From Methylobacterium radiotolerans JCM 2831 (GTDB lineage Bacteria > Pseudomonadota > Alphaproteobacteria > Rhizobiales > Beijerinckiaceae), in NCBI RefSeq assembly GCF_000019725.1, contig NC_010505.1:1364001-1428000 (forward strand): a stretch of DNA of 64,000 nt, in the 5' to 3' direction. Of the stretch, positions 52,707 through 61,695 are shown one piece after another. Numbering within the stretch: position 1 is the stretch's first letter; each line of letters opens with the position of its first letter. Under the pieces are notes generated by a model. The model saw nothing but the letters and a program-made list of their open reading frames with translations. It did no database searches and was not told the DNA's origin. The position numbers and the translations under genes are program-made.

Positions 52707-54983
52707 ATGGACGCGCGCGCAGGGGAAACCGACGGCCGTCTCGGCCAGTCCCACGTCCGGGTCGAGGGCCCCGACAAGGTCACCGGCCGGGCCCGCTACA
52801 GCTCCGACCTCACGGGGCCGGAATCCGGCACGGCCCACGCGGCCCTGGTGACCAGCACGGTCGCCAGGGGCCGCATCACCGGGTTCGACCTCGCGGCGGC
52901 CGAGCGGGTGCCGGGCGTCCTGCGCATCTTCACCCACCGGGATTTCGCGGGCGCGGTGGCGCCGGTGAAGCACCTGATGGCCGGCGGCTACGCCAACAGC
53001 TCGCACCGGCCGCTGGATTCCGACGCCGTCGCCTATGCCGGCCAGATCGTGGCGCTGGTCGTCGCCGAGACTCTGGAGGCCGCCGAGGCGGCGGCCGGCG
53101 CGGTCACGGTCGCCTACGCGGCCGAGCCCGCCGCCGGCGGCTTCGACGCGCCCGGCGCCGAGACCGTGCGCCTCGCCGACCTGAAACCCCACCACGAGGA
53201 CATCGCCCGGGGCGACGCCGAGGCCGGCTTGGCCGGCGCGGCCATCCGGGTCGAGGCGCGCTACGCGACGCCGGTCCAGCACCACAACCCGATCGAGCTG
53301 TTCACCACCCGGGCCGCCTGGGACGGCGACCGGCTCACCGTGCACGAGCCGACCCGCTACGTCGGCGCCGTCCAGCACGGGCTCGCGGCGCAGCTCGGGC
53401 TCGATCCCGCGCAGGTGCGGGTGGTGGCGGGCCTGATCGGCGGCCATTTCGGCTCGAAATTCGCCCTGTCGCAGCACACCGCGCTGGTTGCGCTCGCGGC
53501 CAAGCGCCTCGACCGGCCGGTCTCCCTGGTGCCGAGCCGGCGACAGTGCTTCACCATCGCCAATTACCGGCCGGAATCGCGCCACACCATCCGCCTCGGC
53601 GCCGACCGGACGGGCCGCTTCACCGCCCTGGTGCACGAGGCCGAGACCGTGACGTCGCGCTTCGATCCCTTCGTCATGGAGGGTGCGGAGGTGACGGCGA
53701 GCCTCTACGCCTGCCCGAACATCCGCACCGCGGAGCGGGCCGTGCGGGTCGACCGCAACACGCCCGGGCCGATGCGGGCGCCCCCGGAGGTGCCGTTCCT
53801 GTTCGCCCTGGAGAGCGCCGTCGACGAGATGGCGGTCGCGCTCGGCATGGATCCGATCGCGCTGCGCCGGATCAACGACACGGCGGTCGATCCGGTCTCG
53901 GGAAAGCCGTTCTCGACCCGGCCGCTGATGGCCTGCTTCGCGGCGGGCGCGCGGGCCTTCGGCTGGTCGCGCCGGGTGCCGCGCCCGGGCTCGATGCGCG
54001 ACGGACCCTGGCGGGTGGGGCTCGGCTGCGCCGCCTCGGTGCGGCCGGTGAAGATCGCCGCCGCGACCATGCGGGTCCGGCTGGACCCGGACGGCTCCGC
54101 GGAGGTCGCCTGCGCGCACCACGAGATCGGCAACGGCATCACCACGCTGCTCGCCCTGGGCGCGGCGGACGGGCTCGGCGTGCCGGTGGAGCGGGTGACG
54201 GTCCGGCTCGGCGACACGGACCTGCCGGCGGCCGGCATCTCGGGCGGGTCGAGCACGACCACCAGCCTCATGAGCGCGCTGGCGCTCGGCTGCGGGCAGA
54301 TCCGACAGGTTGTGGCGCAGGCCGCGACCGGGCAGGGGGGCCGCCTCGCCGGCCGGGATCCGGGCACCCTGCGCCTCGTGGGTGGCCGGCTCGTCGCCCC
54401 GGAGGGGACCGGGATCCCGCTCGCGGAGGCCGTCGGTTCAGAGGGCGTCGAGACCGTCGCGGCCTTCGTGCCGGAGGGCAGCGACCGGGAGACGGCGCTC
54501 AAGGGCCTGCGCGGCGGCCATATCGGGCTCAGCCTGGGCGGCGCGGGGAAGGCGGTGTCCTGGGGCTTCGGGGCGCAGTTCGCGGAGGTCCACGTCCACG
54601 CCGAGACCGGGGAGATCCGGGTCGCCCGGCTCACCGGCGCCTTCGCGGCGGGGCGGATCCTCAACCCGCTGACCGCGAAGAGCCAGCTCACGGGCGGGAT
54701 GATCTGGGGGCTCGGCTCGGCGCTGCTCGAGGAGACGGTGGTGGACGGCGCCGCCTACCGCAATCCGGATCTGGCCGAGTACCTCGTCCCCACCGCGGCG
54801 GACGCGCCGGAGGTCGAGGCGCTGCTGGTGCCCGATCCCGACGACCGGGTGGACGCGCTGGGGCTGAAGGGCCTGGGCGAGCTCGGCATCATCGGGGTGA
54901 ACGCGGCCATCGCCAACGCCGTCCACCACGCCACCGGCCGCCGGATCCGCAGCCTGCCGATCCGGCTGGAAGACGTGGCGTGA
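52707..54983 (+). CDS. Xanthine-dehydrogenase-family molybdopterin-binding subunit (orphan)
   Basis: The 758-residue protein is the large molybdopterin subunit of aldehyde oxidase/xanthine dehydrogenase type enzymes, near the YagR/PaoC group. GRARYSSDL begins the domain, IGGHFGSKF is a cofactor-binding loop, GPMRAPPEVPFLFALES lies at the substrate channel, and GLGELGI carries the catalytic Glu near the C-terminus. The 2Fe-2S and FAD subunits that normally lie directly upstream are absent, and no cofactor-maturation gene is adjacent. Partners must be elsewhere. The substrate may be an aldehyde or N-heterocycle. Confidence 0.87.
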   Translation: MDARAGETDGRLGQSHVRVEGPDKVTGRARYSSDLTGPESGTAHAALVTSTVARGRITGFDLAAAERVPGVLRIFTHRDFAGAVAPVKHLMAGGYANSSHRPLDSDAVAYAGQIVALVVAETLEAAEAAAGAVTVAYAAEPAAGGFDAPGAETVRLADLKPHHEDIARGDAEAGLAGAAIRVEARYATPVQHHNPIELFTTRAAWDGDRLTVHEPTRYVGAVQHGLAAQLGLDPAQVRVVAGLIGGHFGSKFALSQHTALVALAAKRLDRPVSLVPSRRQCFTIANYRPESRHTIRLGADRTGRFTALVHEAETVTSRFDPFVMEGAEVTASLYACPNIRTAERAVRVDRNTPGPMRAPPEVPFLFALESAVDEMAVALGMDPIALRRINDTAVDPVSGKPFSTRPLMACFAAGARAFGWSRRVPRPGSMRDGPWRVGLGCAASVRPVKIAAATMRVRLDPDGSAEVACAHHEIGNGITTLLALGAADGLGVPVERVTVRLGDTDLPAAGISGGSSTTTSLMSALALGCGQIRQVVAQAATGQGGRLAGRDPGTLRLVGGRLVAPEGTGIPLAEAVGSEGVETVAAFVPEGSDRETALKGLRGGHIGLSLGGAGKAVSWGFGAQFAEVHVHAETGEIRVARLTGAFAAGRILNPLTAKSQLTGGMIWGLGSALLEETVVDGAAYRNPDLAEYLVPTAADAPEVEALLVPDPDDRVDALGLKGLGELGIIGVNAAIANAVHHATGRRIRSLPIRLEDVA

Positions 54984-55068
54984 GGAGGAGGCTGGGTGCG
55001 GACTTCCGGCGCGCCCTCGTCCTGAGGTGGAGGGTCGGACGTCGCCCGAGGGCCCGGACGTCCGCCCC

Positions 55069-56178
55069 CTACTCCATCGTCGGCGCGAGCTTCTTCACGC
55101 TCGCGACATCCTCGCCGAGCCACGCCGCGTTCTTGGCCGTGCCGTCGAAGGTGGCGCTCGTCTTGAACAGCTCGTACTTGCCCTCCAGCGCGTAGGGCTT
55201 CGAGCGCGACAGCAGCTCGGCCACCGCCGCCCTGTCCATCGGCTTGAAGGTCTTCACCGCCTCGAAGGCTTGGTCGAGGTCGCGCTGGTTCTGGATGCCG
55301 GTGATCACCACCGAGACCGGCAGGTTCAGCGAGAAGTGCAGGTACTCGAGCGGCTTGATCGGCGCGTCCGCCTTCAGGATCACCCCGTCGCCGAAGGTCT
55401 TCATGGCGAGCGGCGCGATGCCGTTCTGCACGAGATAGGGCAGGACGAGGTGGCTGAACGAGCGGAAATGCGCGTCCATCACGTTGACGGGCATCTGCAC
55501 GGAATCGAAGGGGAAGCCGCGCTCGGCCGCCACCTCCAGCATCTGCAGGTGGATGCGCGGGTCCTTGTGGCCGGTGAAGCCGATGTAGCGCAGCTTGCCC
55601 TGCTTCTTCGCCTCCAGGAAGCCCTCCATGGCGCCCCCCTCGGCGAAGACCCGGTCGGGATCGTCGTAGCGCAGGATCTCGTGGTGCTGGACGAGGTCGA
55701 TCCGGTCGGTGCGCAGGCGCAGGAGCGACTGGTCGATCTGCTTGATCGCCTCCTCCTTGGTCCGCCCGTCCATCTTGGACATCAGGAAGACCTTGTCGCG
55801 GTAGCCGCCCTGGGCCAGCGCCGCGCCCATGCGGAGCTCGGAGCGCCCGTCGTTGTAGTCCCAGCAATTGTCCATGAAGGTGATGCCGCGGTCGATCCCG
55901 GCATGGATCAGCCGGGTCGCCTCGTCGTCCGTCACGGCGCTCTTGCCGAGATGGAACCCGCCCATGCCGATCGCCGAGATCTTCTCCGACGTCTTCCCGA
56001 ACGACCGGTAGAGCATCTCGCCCCGGCGCTCGCCGGGATCGGTGACGAAGGGCAGGTCGGCCGGGTCCTGCGGGCGGTTGCCAGGGAGCGCGGGGGCGTT
56101 CACGGCCGCTCCTGCGCTGCCGGCGCCCGCAAGGCCCGCGCCGAGCACGGCGCCCTGTAGGAAGCTGCGGCGTTCCAT
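55069..56178 (-). CDS. Exported aldo/keto reductase
   Basis: The 369-residue aldo/keto reductase has a twin-arginine-type signal (MERRSFLQGAVLGAGLAGAG), which suggests folding with cofactor and export. The catalytic tetrad is visible as Asp and Tyr in FMDNCWDYNDGRSE, Lys in FLMSKMDGR and His in LVQHHEI. The C-terminal SVVITGIQNQRDLDQAF binds the cofactor. It uses NADPH in classic members, which is puzzling for a periplasmic enzyme. It is a single gene; the substrate is not known. Confidence 0.85.
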   Translation of the reverse strand: MERRSFLQGAVLGAGLAGAGSAGAAVNAPALPGNRPQDPADLPFVTDPGERRGEMLYRSFGKTSEKISAIGMGGFHLGKSAVTDDEATRLIHAGIDRGITFMDNCWDYNDGRSELRMGAALAQGGYRDKVFLMSKMDGRTKEEAIKQIDQSLLRLRTDRIDLVQHHEILRYDDPDRVFAEGGAMEGFLEAKKQGKLRYIGFTGHKDPRIHLQMLEVAAERGFPFDSVQMPVNVMDAHFRSFSHLVLPYLVQNGIAPLAMKTFGDGVILKADAPIKPLEYLHFSLNLPVSVVITGIQNQRDLDQAFEAVKTFKPMDRAAVAELLSRSKPYALEGKYELFKTSATFDGTAKNAAWLGEDVASVKKLAPTME

Positions 56179-56233
56179 CGGCTGTCTCCGTTCGCGAATG
56201 TCCGGGTGAGGGGAGGTAATGCGTCGGACCGGC

Positions 56234-56914
56234 TCATCGTTCGGTCTCCTCGGCGAGGCGTCCTGCCGCGTGGAGCAGGCGCAGGGCGGCGCAGGCGGCG
56301 CCGTAGCCGTTGTCGATGTTGACCACCGTGATGCCCGGCGCGCAGCTCGCCAGCACGGCGTCGAGGGCGGCGCGCCCGCCCGCCGCGACGCCGTAGCCCA
56401 CGGAGGTCGGCACCGCGATCACCGCGCCCGCCACGAGGCCGCCGACGACGCTGGGCAACGCCGCGTCCATGCCGGCGGCGACGATCACCACCGGATGCGC
56501 CCGGATCTCCTCGATCCGCGAGGTCAGCCGCCACAGGCCGGCGACGCCGACATCGGCGAAGAGCGAGGCCGCCCGGCCGGCATAGGCCAGCACCCGCAGG
56601 GCCTCGCGGGCGACGGGCACGTCCGAGGTGCCGGCCGCTACCACGGCGACCCGGGCGGGACCGGTGATCCGCGGCGGCTCGCCGAACACCGCCGTGCGCG
56701 AGACCGGGCAGTAGTCGAGCCGGGCCGCCGCATCGAGCCGGTCGCGCTTCTCCGGGTCGAGGCGGGTGAGCAGGAGCGAGGCACCCCGCGCCCGGGCGGC
56801 CTCCAGGATCGCGTCGATCTGCTCCGGGCTCTTGCCGGCGCAGAAGATCGCCTCCTCCAGGCCGATCCGCTCGGACCGGGCGAAATCGAGGGTGAATTCT
56901 TCGGCGACGCTCAC
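56234..56914 (-). CDS. larB: LarB, pyridinium-dicarboxylate synthase of nickel-pincer cofactor
   Basis: LarB carboxylates nicotinic acid adenine dinucleotide, the first step to the nickel-pincer nucleotide. The 226-residue protein has the PurE-like C-terminal domain: VAVVAAGTSDVPVAREAL, VVIVAAGMDAALPSVVGGLV and PTSVGYGVAAGGRAAL. The N-terminal part has EAIFCAGKSPEQI, with the conserved Glu and Cys region of the family. Its ATG overlaps the larE stop by four bases. It is the last gene of larC-larE-larB. Confidence 0.9.
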   Translation of the reverse strand: MSVAEEFTLDFARSERIGLEEAIFCAGKSPEQIDAILEAARARGASLLLTRLDPEKRDRLDAAARLDYCPVSRTAVFGEPPRITGPARVAVVAAGTSDVPVAREALRVLAYAGRAASLFADVGVAGLWRLTSRIEEIRAHPVVIVAAGMDAALPSVVGGLVAGAVIAVPTSVGYGVAAGGRAALDAVLASCAPGITVVNIDNGYGAACAALRLLHAAGRLAEETER

Positions 56915-57732
56915 GCCCGGCCCTCCCCCTGCTGCACTAGGAAGGCGCTGCCGACCCGGTAGGGCGCGAACCGGACCGGGCCGGCGAGACGCGCCGGCGC
57001 GATGTCCCGGATGCCCGCCCCGAGCTTCTCACGATCCCGGGTGCCGAGGGCCGCCAAGCTCCCGGGATCGAGTTCCACCACCACGCCCTCGGCGCGCACC
57101 CGGCAGCGGACCGCGCGCTTGGCGCCGCTCTCCGCGTCGAGCGCCCCGCCGACCAGCCGCTCGACCGCGTGGATGAAGCGCAAGGTCTCCGGCTCGATCG
57201 CGATGCCGGTCTCGACCCGGCTCGACAGGCAGGGCGCCGCCGGCAATTCCGCCACCGCGCCGAGGCCGAGGTCGCGGGCGAGCGCCCGGACGGACGCCTT
57301 GTCGAACCCCGCCTCCACGTAGGGATGGCGCACCCCGTGCTCCCGGGCCGCGTCGAGGCCGGGGCGGTACTCGCCGAGGTCGTCGCGATTGGCCCCCGAC
57401 AGGATCTGCCGGTCCGTGACCTGCCGGACCGCGCCGTAGAGATTGGTCTTGCAGAAGAAGCAGCGGTTGACCGGGTTCGCCCGGTAGGCCGGGTCGGCGA
57501 ACTCGCCGGCCTCGATCACCCGCAGATCCCAGCCCTCGCGGGCGGCCTCGGCCCGGACGCGCGCGGTCGCCTCCCCGGGCACGGCCGGCGAGACCGCGTG
57601 GACCACGAGCGTCGCCCCCGGCGCCAGCCGGTGGGCCAGGGTGGCGAGCGTCAGGCTGTCGACCCCGCCGCTCACCGCCACCGCCACGGGCCCGAGCCCG
57701 GCGAGGACCGATTCGAGATGCTGGCGCGTCAC
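56911..57732 (-). CDS. larE: LarE, ATP-dependent sacrificial sulfur transferase
   Basis: The 273-residue PP-loop ATPase adds sulfur to the pyridinium dicarboxylate precursor. The PP-loop is AVSGGVDSLTLATLA near residue 18. NRCFFCKTNLYG and LPAAPCLSSRV hold the cysteines; the one in APCLSSR corresponds to the sacrificial Cys of Lactobacillus LarE. It overlaps larC upstream and larB downstream by four bases each. Confidence 0.9.
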   Translation of the reverse strand: MTRQHLESVLAGLGPVAVAVSGGVDSLTLATLAHRLAPGATLVVHAVSPAVPGEATARVRAEAAREGWDLRVIEAGEFADPAYRANPVNRCFFCKTNLYGAVRQVTDRQILSGANRDDLGEYRPGLDAAREHGVRHPYVEAGFDKASVRALARDLGLGAVAELPAAPCLSSRVETGIAIEPETLRFIHAVERLVGGALDAESGAKRAVRCRVRAEGVVVELDPGSLAALGTRDREKLGAGIRDIAPARLAGPVRFAPYRVGSAFLVQQGEGRA

Positions 57733-59081
57733 CGCTCCTCCTGCTCCTGTTCCAGCGCGCGCCGCTCGGCCTCGCGGCGCAGGGCGGCCCGCGCGGCGTG
57801 GCCCGCACGGCCGCGGGCGTCGTCGGCCTCGGCCTTGGCGGTGCGCCCGCCCGGCCGGGCCACGATCTTCACGCGGACGGAAAGACCGTCGTGCTCGACC
57901 GTTCGGGCAGCGCGCTCGAGCATCGCGCCCTCCACGGGGTGGTAACGCAGGCCGATGGTCGTGGTCTCCCGGAAGCAGGCCGCGATCGCCGCCTCCAGGC
58001 TCTCCGGGCGGACCAGGACCTGGATCCGGGCCATCATCCGGCCCTTCTTGCCGATCACCGGCATCTGCACGACGTCCACGATGCCGGGCTCCGCGCGCAG
58101 CCGGTCGAGGCCCGTGGCGAGGTCCTCGCCGGACTGGTCGTCGACCTCGAAGGCGATCACCGCCAGATCCCGCCGGCCCGGGCCGGGGGCGGCGTTCTCC
58201 TCCAGCACGAGGGCACGCAGGCAGTTGCTCAGGCCCGGCAGGACCTTGGTGCCGAAGCCGATGCCGGTGCGCCCGAGGATGCCCCGGGGTCGGCCCCGCC
58301 CGGGATCGTCGCCGCAGAGATGGCGCAGGATCGCCGCCCCGGTGGGGGTGACGCGCTCGCCGGGGATCCCGTCGTCGAGGGTCGCGAAACCCGCCAGCAG
58401 CAGCGTCGTGGCGGGGGCCGGGACGGGGAGGGGACCGTGCTGGGTCCGCACCCGGCCCGAGCCCAGCGGCAGGGCCGAGACGCTCCAGCTGCGCGTCCCC
58501 AGGGCGGCGATCAGGTGGGCGGCGGCCACGATGTCGGCGATCGAGTCGGCGGCGCCGACCTCGTGGAACGCCACCGCCTCCACGGCGATGCCGTGGACCC
58601 GCGCCTCGGCGTCGGCCAGATGCCCGAAAATGCCGAGCGCGTGCGCCCGCACCGCCGGCGCGAGGTCCGCCGCCTCCAGCGCGGCGCGGATCTCCGACCA
58701 GGGCCGGTGGCCGTGGTCGTGCGCGCGGGCCCGATCGTGGCCGTGCTCTTGGCCGTGCTCTTGGCCGTGATCGTGGCCGTGATCGTGGCCGTGATCGTGG
58801 GGATGCGGGTGAGGATGCGGGTGTTCGTGGGGCGCGGGGTGTTCGTGCCGGTGCGGCGCGGGCCCGGACACCGCACCGGACACCTCACCGGGCGCCGACA
58901 CGGCGAAGCGCGCGCCGCTGAGGATCCCGTCATTGTGGGCCCGGACCGCGCAGGCGATGCGCGCGTCGACCGCCCGGACGCTGGCGGACACGCCGGCCTG
59001 ATGCTCGGGGAAGGCGTCCAGCAGGGCGGCGGCGAACATGTCGCCGGCGACGCCGCCGAGCGCGTCGAGGTGGATGTGCAT
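57729..59081 (-). CDS. larC: LarC, nickel insertase for nickel-pincer cofactor
   Basis: LarC inserts nickel into the pincer nucleotide using CTP. This copy is one continuous 450-residue frame, whereas in Lactobacillus plantarum it needs a programmed frameshift. The N-terminal domain (IHLDALGGVAGDMFAAALLDA, FHEVGAADSIADIV) and C-terminal domain (RVTPTGAAILRHL, TTIGLRYHPVEGAMLER) flank a long His/Asp-rich loop near residues 75-125. That loop is encoded by 12-base tandem repeats (58741-58800) and could store nickel. ATG 59081 begins the conserved region. Confidence 0.9.
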   Translation of the reverse strand: MHIHLDALGGVAGDMFAAALLDAFPEHQAGVSASVRAVDARIACAVRAHNDGILSGARFAVSAPGEVSGAVSGPAPHRHEHPAPHEHPHPHPHPHDHGHDHGHDHGQEHGQEHGHDRARAHDHGHRPWSEIRAALEAADLAPAVRAHALGIFGHLADAEARVHGIAVEAVAFHEVGAADSIADIVAAAHLIAALGTRSWSVSALPLGSGRVRTQHGPLPVPAPATTLLLAGFATLDDGIPGERVTPTGAAILRHLCGDDPGRGRPRGILGRTGIGFGTKVLPGLSNCLRALVLEENAAPGPGRRDLAVIAFEVDDQSGEDLATGLDRLRAEPGIVDVVQMPVIGKKGRMMARIQVLVRPESLEAAIAACFRETTTIGLRYHPVEGAMLERAARTVEHDGLSVRVKIVARPGGRTAKAEADDARGRAGHAARAALRREAERRALEQEQEER

Positions 59082-59194
59082 CGTGTGTCGCGCGGGCGCC
59101 CGTGGCGGATGACAGGTCCGCCTCAGATCGGCCGCGGCCGCCCCGCGGCAAGGCGCGCGCGGCCTCCGATGCCGCGGCGTATCGCCCGCGCCGC

Positions 59195-59905
59195 TCAGGA
59201 GAGCTGCAGGTAGGCGGGATCGAACAGCCCGCGCTCCCGCAGCCCGTCGAGGTCGCGGATCGTCAGGCGCCGGCTGCGCAGGGCGATGAGGCCGCCGGTG
59301 CGCAGCTCCTTCAGGGTGCGGTTGATGTGCACGCTCGTCTGGCCGAGGGCGTCCGCGAGGTCGGGCTGGGTCACCGGCATCGGCAGCGTCGTCCCGTCCG
59401 CGAGGCCGACGCGCGTCAGACGGAGGTGGAGCTCGCAGAACAGGTGCGCCAGCCGCTCGATCGCCGAGCGACGGCCGACGCTGGCGATCCACTCGCGGTG
59501 GATCGCCGTGGCGGCGAGCAACTCCCGCCACAGGCATTCCTCGACCGCGGGCCGGCCGCGGACCGCGTCGCCGATCTGCTCCGGGGCGATCCGCGCGACG
59601 GTGACGGGGGTCAGCGCGCCGATGGCGTGGTCCATCCGCGCCCGGCGGAACACGAACGGGTCGCACAGGTCGCCCGGCAGGAGCAGCGCGACGATCGCGC
59701 GCCGCCCGTCCGGGAACTGCTTGTACCGGCAGGCCCAGCCGTCGAGGATCAGGTGCGTGTGGTACGGGTCGCTCTGCTGCCCCTCGATATCCTGCCGGGC
59801 CGCGACGTGGCGGACATGCAGGCGCCCCAACCCGTCGAGCACCGCGCGGTCCTCCGGCGCGAGCCGGACATGCCGCTCCATCTTCCGTACGAACGGATTC
59901 TCCAC
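59195..59905 (-). CDS. Crp/Fnr-family transcriptional regulator
   Basis: The 236-residue regulator has an N-terminal cyclic-nucleotide-like domain (LILDGWACRYKQFPDGRRAIVALLLPGDLCDPF) and a C-terminal winged helix (MPVTQPDLADALGQTSVHINRTLKELR). It lacks the four cysteines of Fnr and the full cAMP pocket, as do many rhizobial members. It lies on the same strand 113 bases upstream of larC, so it may control or be co-transcribed with the lar genes; the link is inferred. Confidence 0.85.
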   Translation of the reverse strand: MENPFVRKMERHVRLAPEDRAVLDGLGRLHVRHVAARQDIEGQQSDPYHTHLILDGWACRYKQFPDGRRAIVALLLPGDLCDPFVFRRARMDHAIGALTPVTVARIAPEQIGDAVRGRPAVEECLWRELLAATAIHREWIASVGRRSAIERLAHLFCELHLRLTRVGLADGTTLPMPVTQPDLADALGQTSVHINRTLKELRTGGLIALRSRRLTIRDLDGLRERGLFDPAYLQLS

Positions 59906-60288
59906 GTCCGCCTCCGGTCAGATCACCGCGGCGCCGGCGTGCCGGCGGCCGGACGGCGGAGCCCGGCCGGGCAGGCGCCGGGGCAGGCGCCGGGGCAGGC
60001 ACCGGGGCGGGCGACCGCGGGGGATCGGGCGACGTCGCGCGCGTCCGAAGCGCCCCGCACGACGGCGCTGCCAAGGGTATCGGTGAAATAATGAGGCACG
60101 GATATTTCTATCGGCAGGGGGCCAAACCGTCGTCCGTACATTGAAGTCCGGATCTTCTTGGTCGGCTTGTGCCTGCGGCGGAAAAACGTGCGCCAACCTG
60201 TGTTAAGTCGGCGTTCTCCCCCGCGCCGCGCTCCCCCTGCGGCCCTGCGCCCAGAAGTCCCTGCCCGCGCGGATGGCCGGACGCCCCG
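59906..60288. other. Gap between Crp/Fnr and YihY genes
   Basis: No gene was seen. A GC-rich tandem repeat (listed separately) lies near the regulator start, and an AT-rich patch at about 60079-60115 (GGTGAAATAATGAGG, GATATTTCTATC) may hold its promoter. The part from 60200 on is GC-rich and featureless up to the YihY stop. Confidence 0.45.
59972..60007. repeat. 12-base tandem repeat, three copies
   Basis: The unit CAGGCGCCGGGG occurs three times in a row (third copy with one change), 67 bases upstream of the Crp/Fnr start. The copies are palindrome-rich and could vary in number. Confidence 0.75.
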
Positions 60289-61509
60289 CTACTCCGCGGC
60301 GGCGCCCACCGTGTCGGCCATGCGCGCCCGGCGCGTGCCGAGCGGCTGCGGCGCGCCGACGGTCGTGTCCTCGGCGGTCTGATGCTCCATCTCGGCGTTC
60401 ACCTGGGCGCCGGTCAGGACGATCATGGTCGAGAGCCAGATCCAGGTCATGAAGCCGATCGCCGCGCCCAGCGAGCCGTAGGTCTTGTTGTAGCTGCCGA
60501 AATGGGCGACGTACCAGGAGAACAGCAGCGACGCGACGATCCACAGCAGGGCCGCGAGGGCGCCCCCGGGCGTGACCCAGCGCCAGCGCGGCGCGTCCCG
60601 GCTCGGCCCGTAGCGGTAGAGCAGGGCGAGGCCGAGCAGCACCGCCACGAGCAGGACCGGCCACCGCAGCAGCGCCAGCCACCACGCGTCCGCGCCGAGC
60701 CCGACGAAGTCCAGCACCACCGGCACCACCACCACCGCGGCCAGCGCCAGGAGGAGGAACAGGAGCGCCCCCGCCGTGAAGGCGAGGGAAACGAGATTGA
60801 GCACGAGGAAGTTGCGCTTCTCGCGCTCGTTGTAGACGAGGTTGAGGGCGTCGAAGACGTGCTTCACGCCGCCATTGGCGCTCCAGACCGACAGGGCGAT
60901 GCTGATGAGCAGGCTGAACCCGAGGGTGGTGTTGCCCTGCTCGTTCAGCCGCTTCACCTGATCGCCGACGATCTCCAGGGCGCCCTGGGGCAGGATGCCC
61001 TGGAGGCTGGCGAGCTGGTCGTTGATGGTCGAGGCATCGGCCACGAGGCCGTAGCAGGAGACCAGGGCCGCCACCGCCGGGAAGATCGCCAGGAGCGTGA
61101 AGAAGGTGACGCCGGCCGCGATCAGCGACAGGCGGTTCTCGCCGACGTCGTGATACGCGCGCAGCGCGATGTCCTTCCAGCCCTTGGCGGGGATCTCGGT
61201 CGGCGTCGAGGCCCGCCGCCCGCGATCGGCCTCGGCCCGGGCGACGGCGTGGGCCTCCCGTCCCGCGTGCGCGGGCGACGTCCGGCGCGCGTCGTCCCGG
61301 TCGGCGGACCGGCCGGGCGCACGGTCGGCCGAGGAACCGGCCGAGGAATCGACCGGGGAATCCGCCGCGGCACCGACCGCGCCCCGGGCCGGCCGGCGGG
61401 GGAGGGCGACGAGGCCGATCAGCGCGGTGGCGAGGGCGAGCGTCCAGACCGTCGAGGCGCCTCCCTCGGGAGCGGCGGCCCTGGCGGGGGCTGGATCGGG
61501 GGCAGGCAT
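60289..61509 (-). CDS. YihY/virulence factor BrkB family membrane protein
   Basis: The 406-residue protein has an unusual Ala/Ser/Asp/Arg-rich N-terminal extension of about 100 residues with one possible helix, then the six-helix YihY/BrkB domain (AAGVTFFTLLAIFPAVAALVSCYG, SVWSANGGVKHVFDALNLVYNE, GSLGAAIGFMTWIWLSTMIVLTGAQVNAEM). The family was once called RNase BN, wrongly; its role is unknown. ATG 61509 was chosen. It is divergent from the SDR gene with the EcfG-like promoter. Confidence 0.83.
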   Translation of the reverse strand: MPAPDPAPARAAAPEGGASTVWTLALATALIGLVALPRRPARGAVGAAADSPVDSSAGSSADRAPGRSADRDDARRTSPAHAGREAHAVARAEADRGRRASTPTEIPAKGWKDIALRAYHDVGENRLSLIAAGVTFFTLLAIFPAVAALVSCYGLVADASTINDQLASLQGILPQGALEIVGDQVKRLNEQGNTTLGFSLLISIALSVWSANGGVKHVFDALNLVYNEREKRNFLVLNLVSLAFTAGALLFLLLALAAVVVVPVVLDFVGLGADAWWLALLRWPVLLVAVLLGLALLYRYGPSRDAPRWRWVTPGGALAALLWIVASLLFSWYVAHFGSYNKTYGSLGAAIGFMTWIWLSTMIVLTGAQVNAEMEHQTAEDTTVGAPQPLGTRRARMADTVGAAAE

Positions 61510-61624
61510 CGGCGACCTCGGCAGGGTTCGGGCAGACAGGGGCGGGGCCTTCGGGGCCGCGCGTCGCGGCGTCCGGATCGGCGCGTCCGGGGCGGCGCGT
61601 CCGAATGGCCGCAGCTGCGAGGGG

Positions 61625-61650
61625 GGAACGCCGCGGCGCGGGGAACGGTT
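61625..61650 (+). promoter_or_regulatory. Candidate EcfG promoter before SDR gene
   Basis: GGAAC (61625-61629) is followed after 17 bases by GGTT (61647-61650), matching GGAAC-N16/17-cGTT except for one base. It lies 45 bases before the SDR start. The ecfG gene is less than 1.2 kb downstream. Confidence 0.55.
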
Positions 61651-61695
61651 CGCCGTGCAGTTGCAACTCGACGGCGAACGACGCGGAGAACCGGC

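Noticed and set aside
58741..58800. Regular 12-base repeats considered as a CRISPR or regulatory array
   Set aside because: There are no spacers, the unit is too short, and it codes an in-frame His/Asp-rich loop of LarC.
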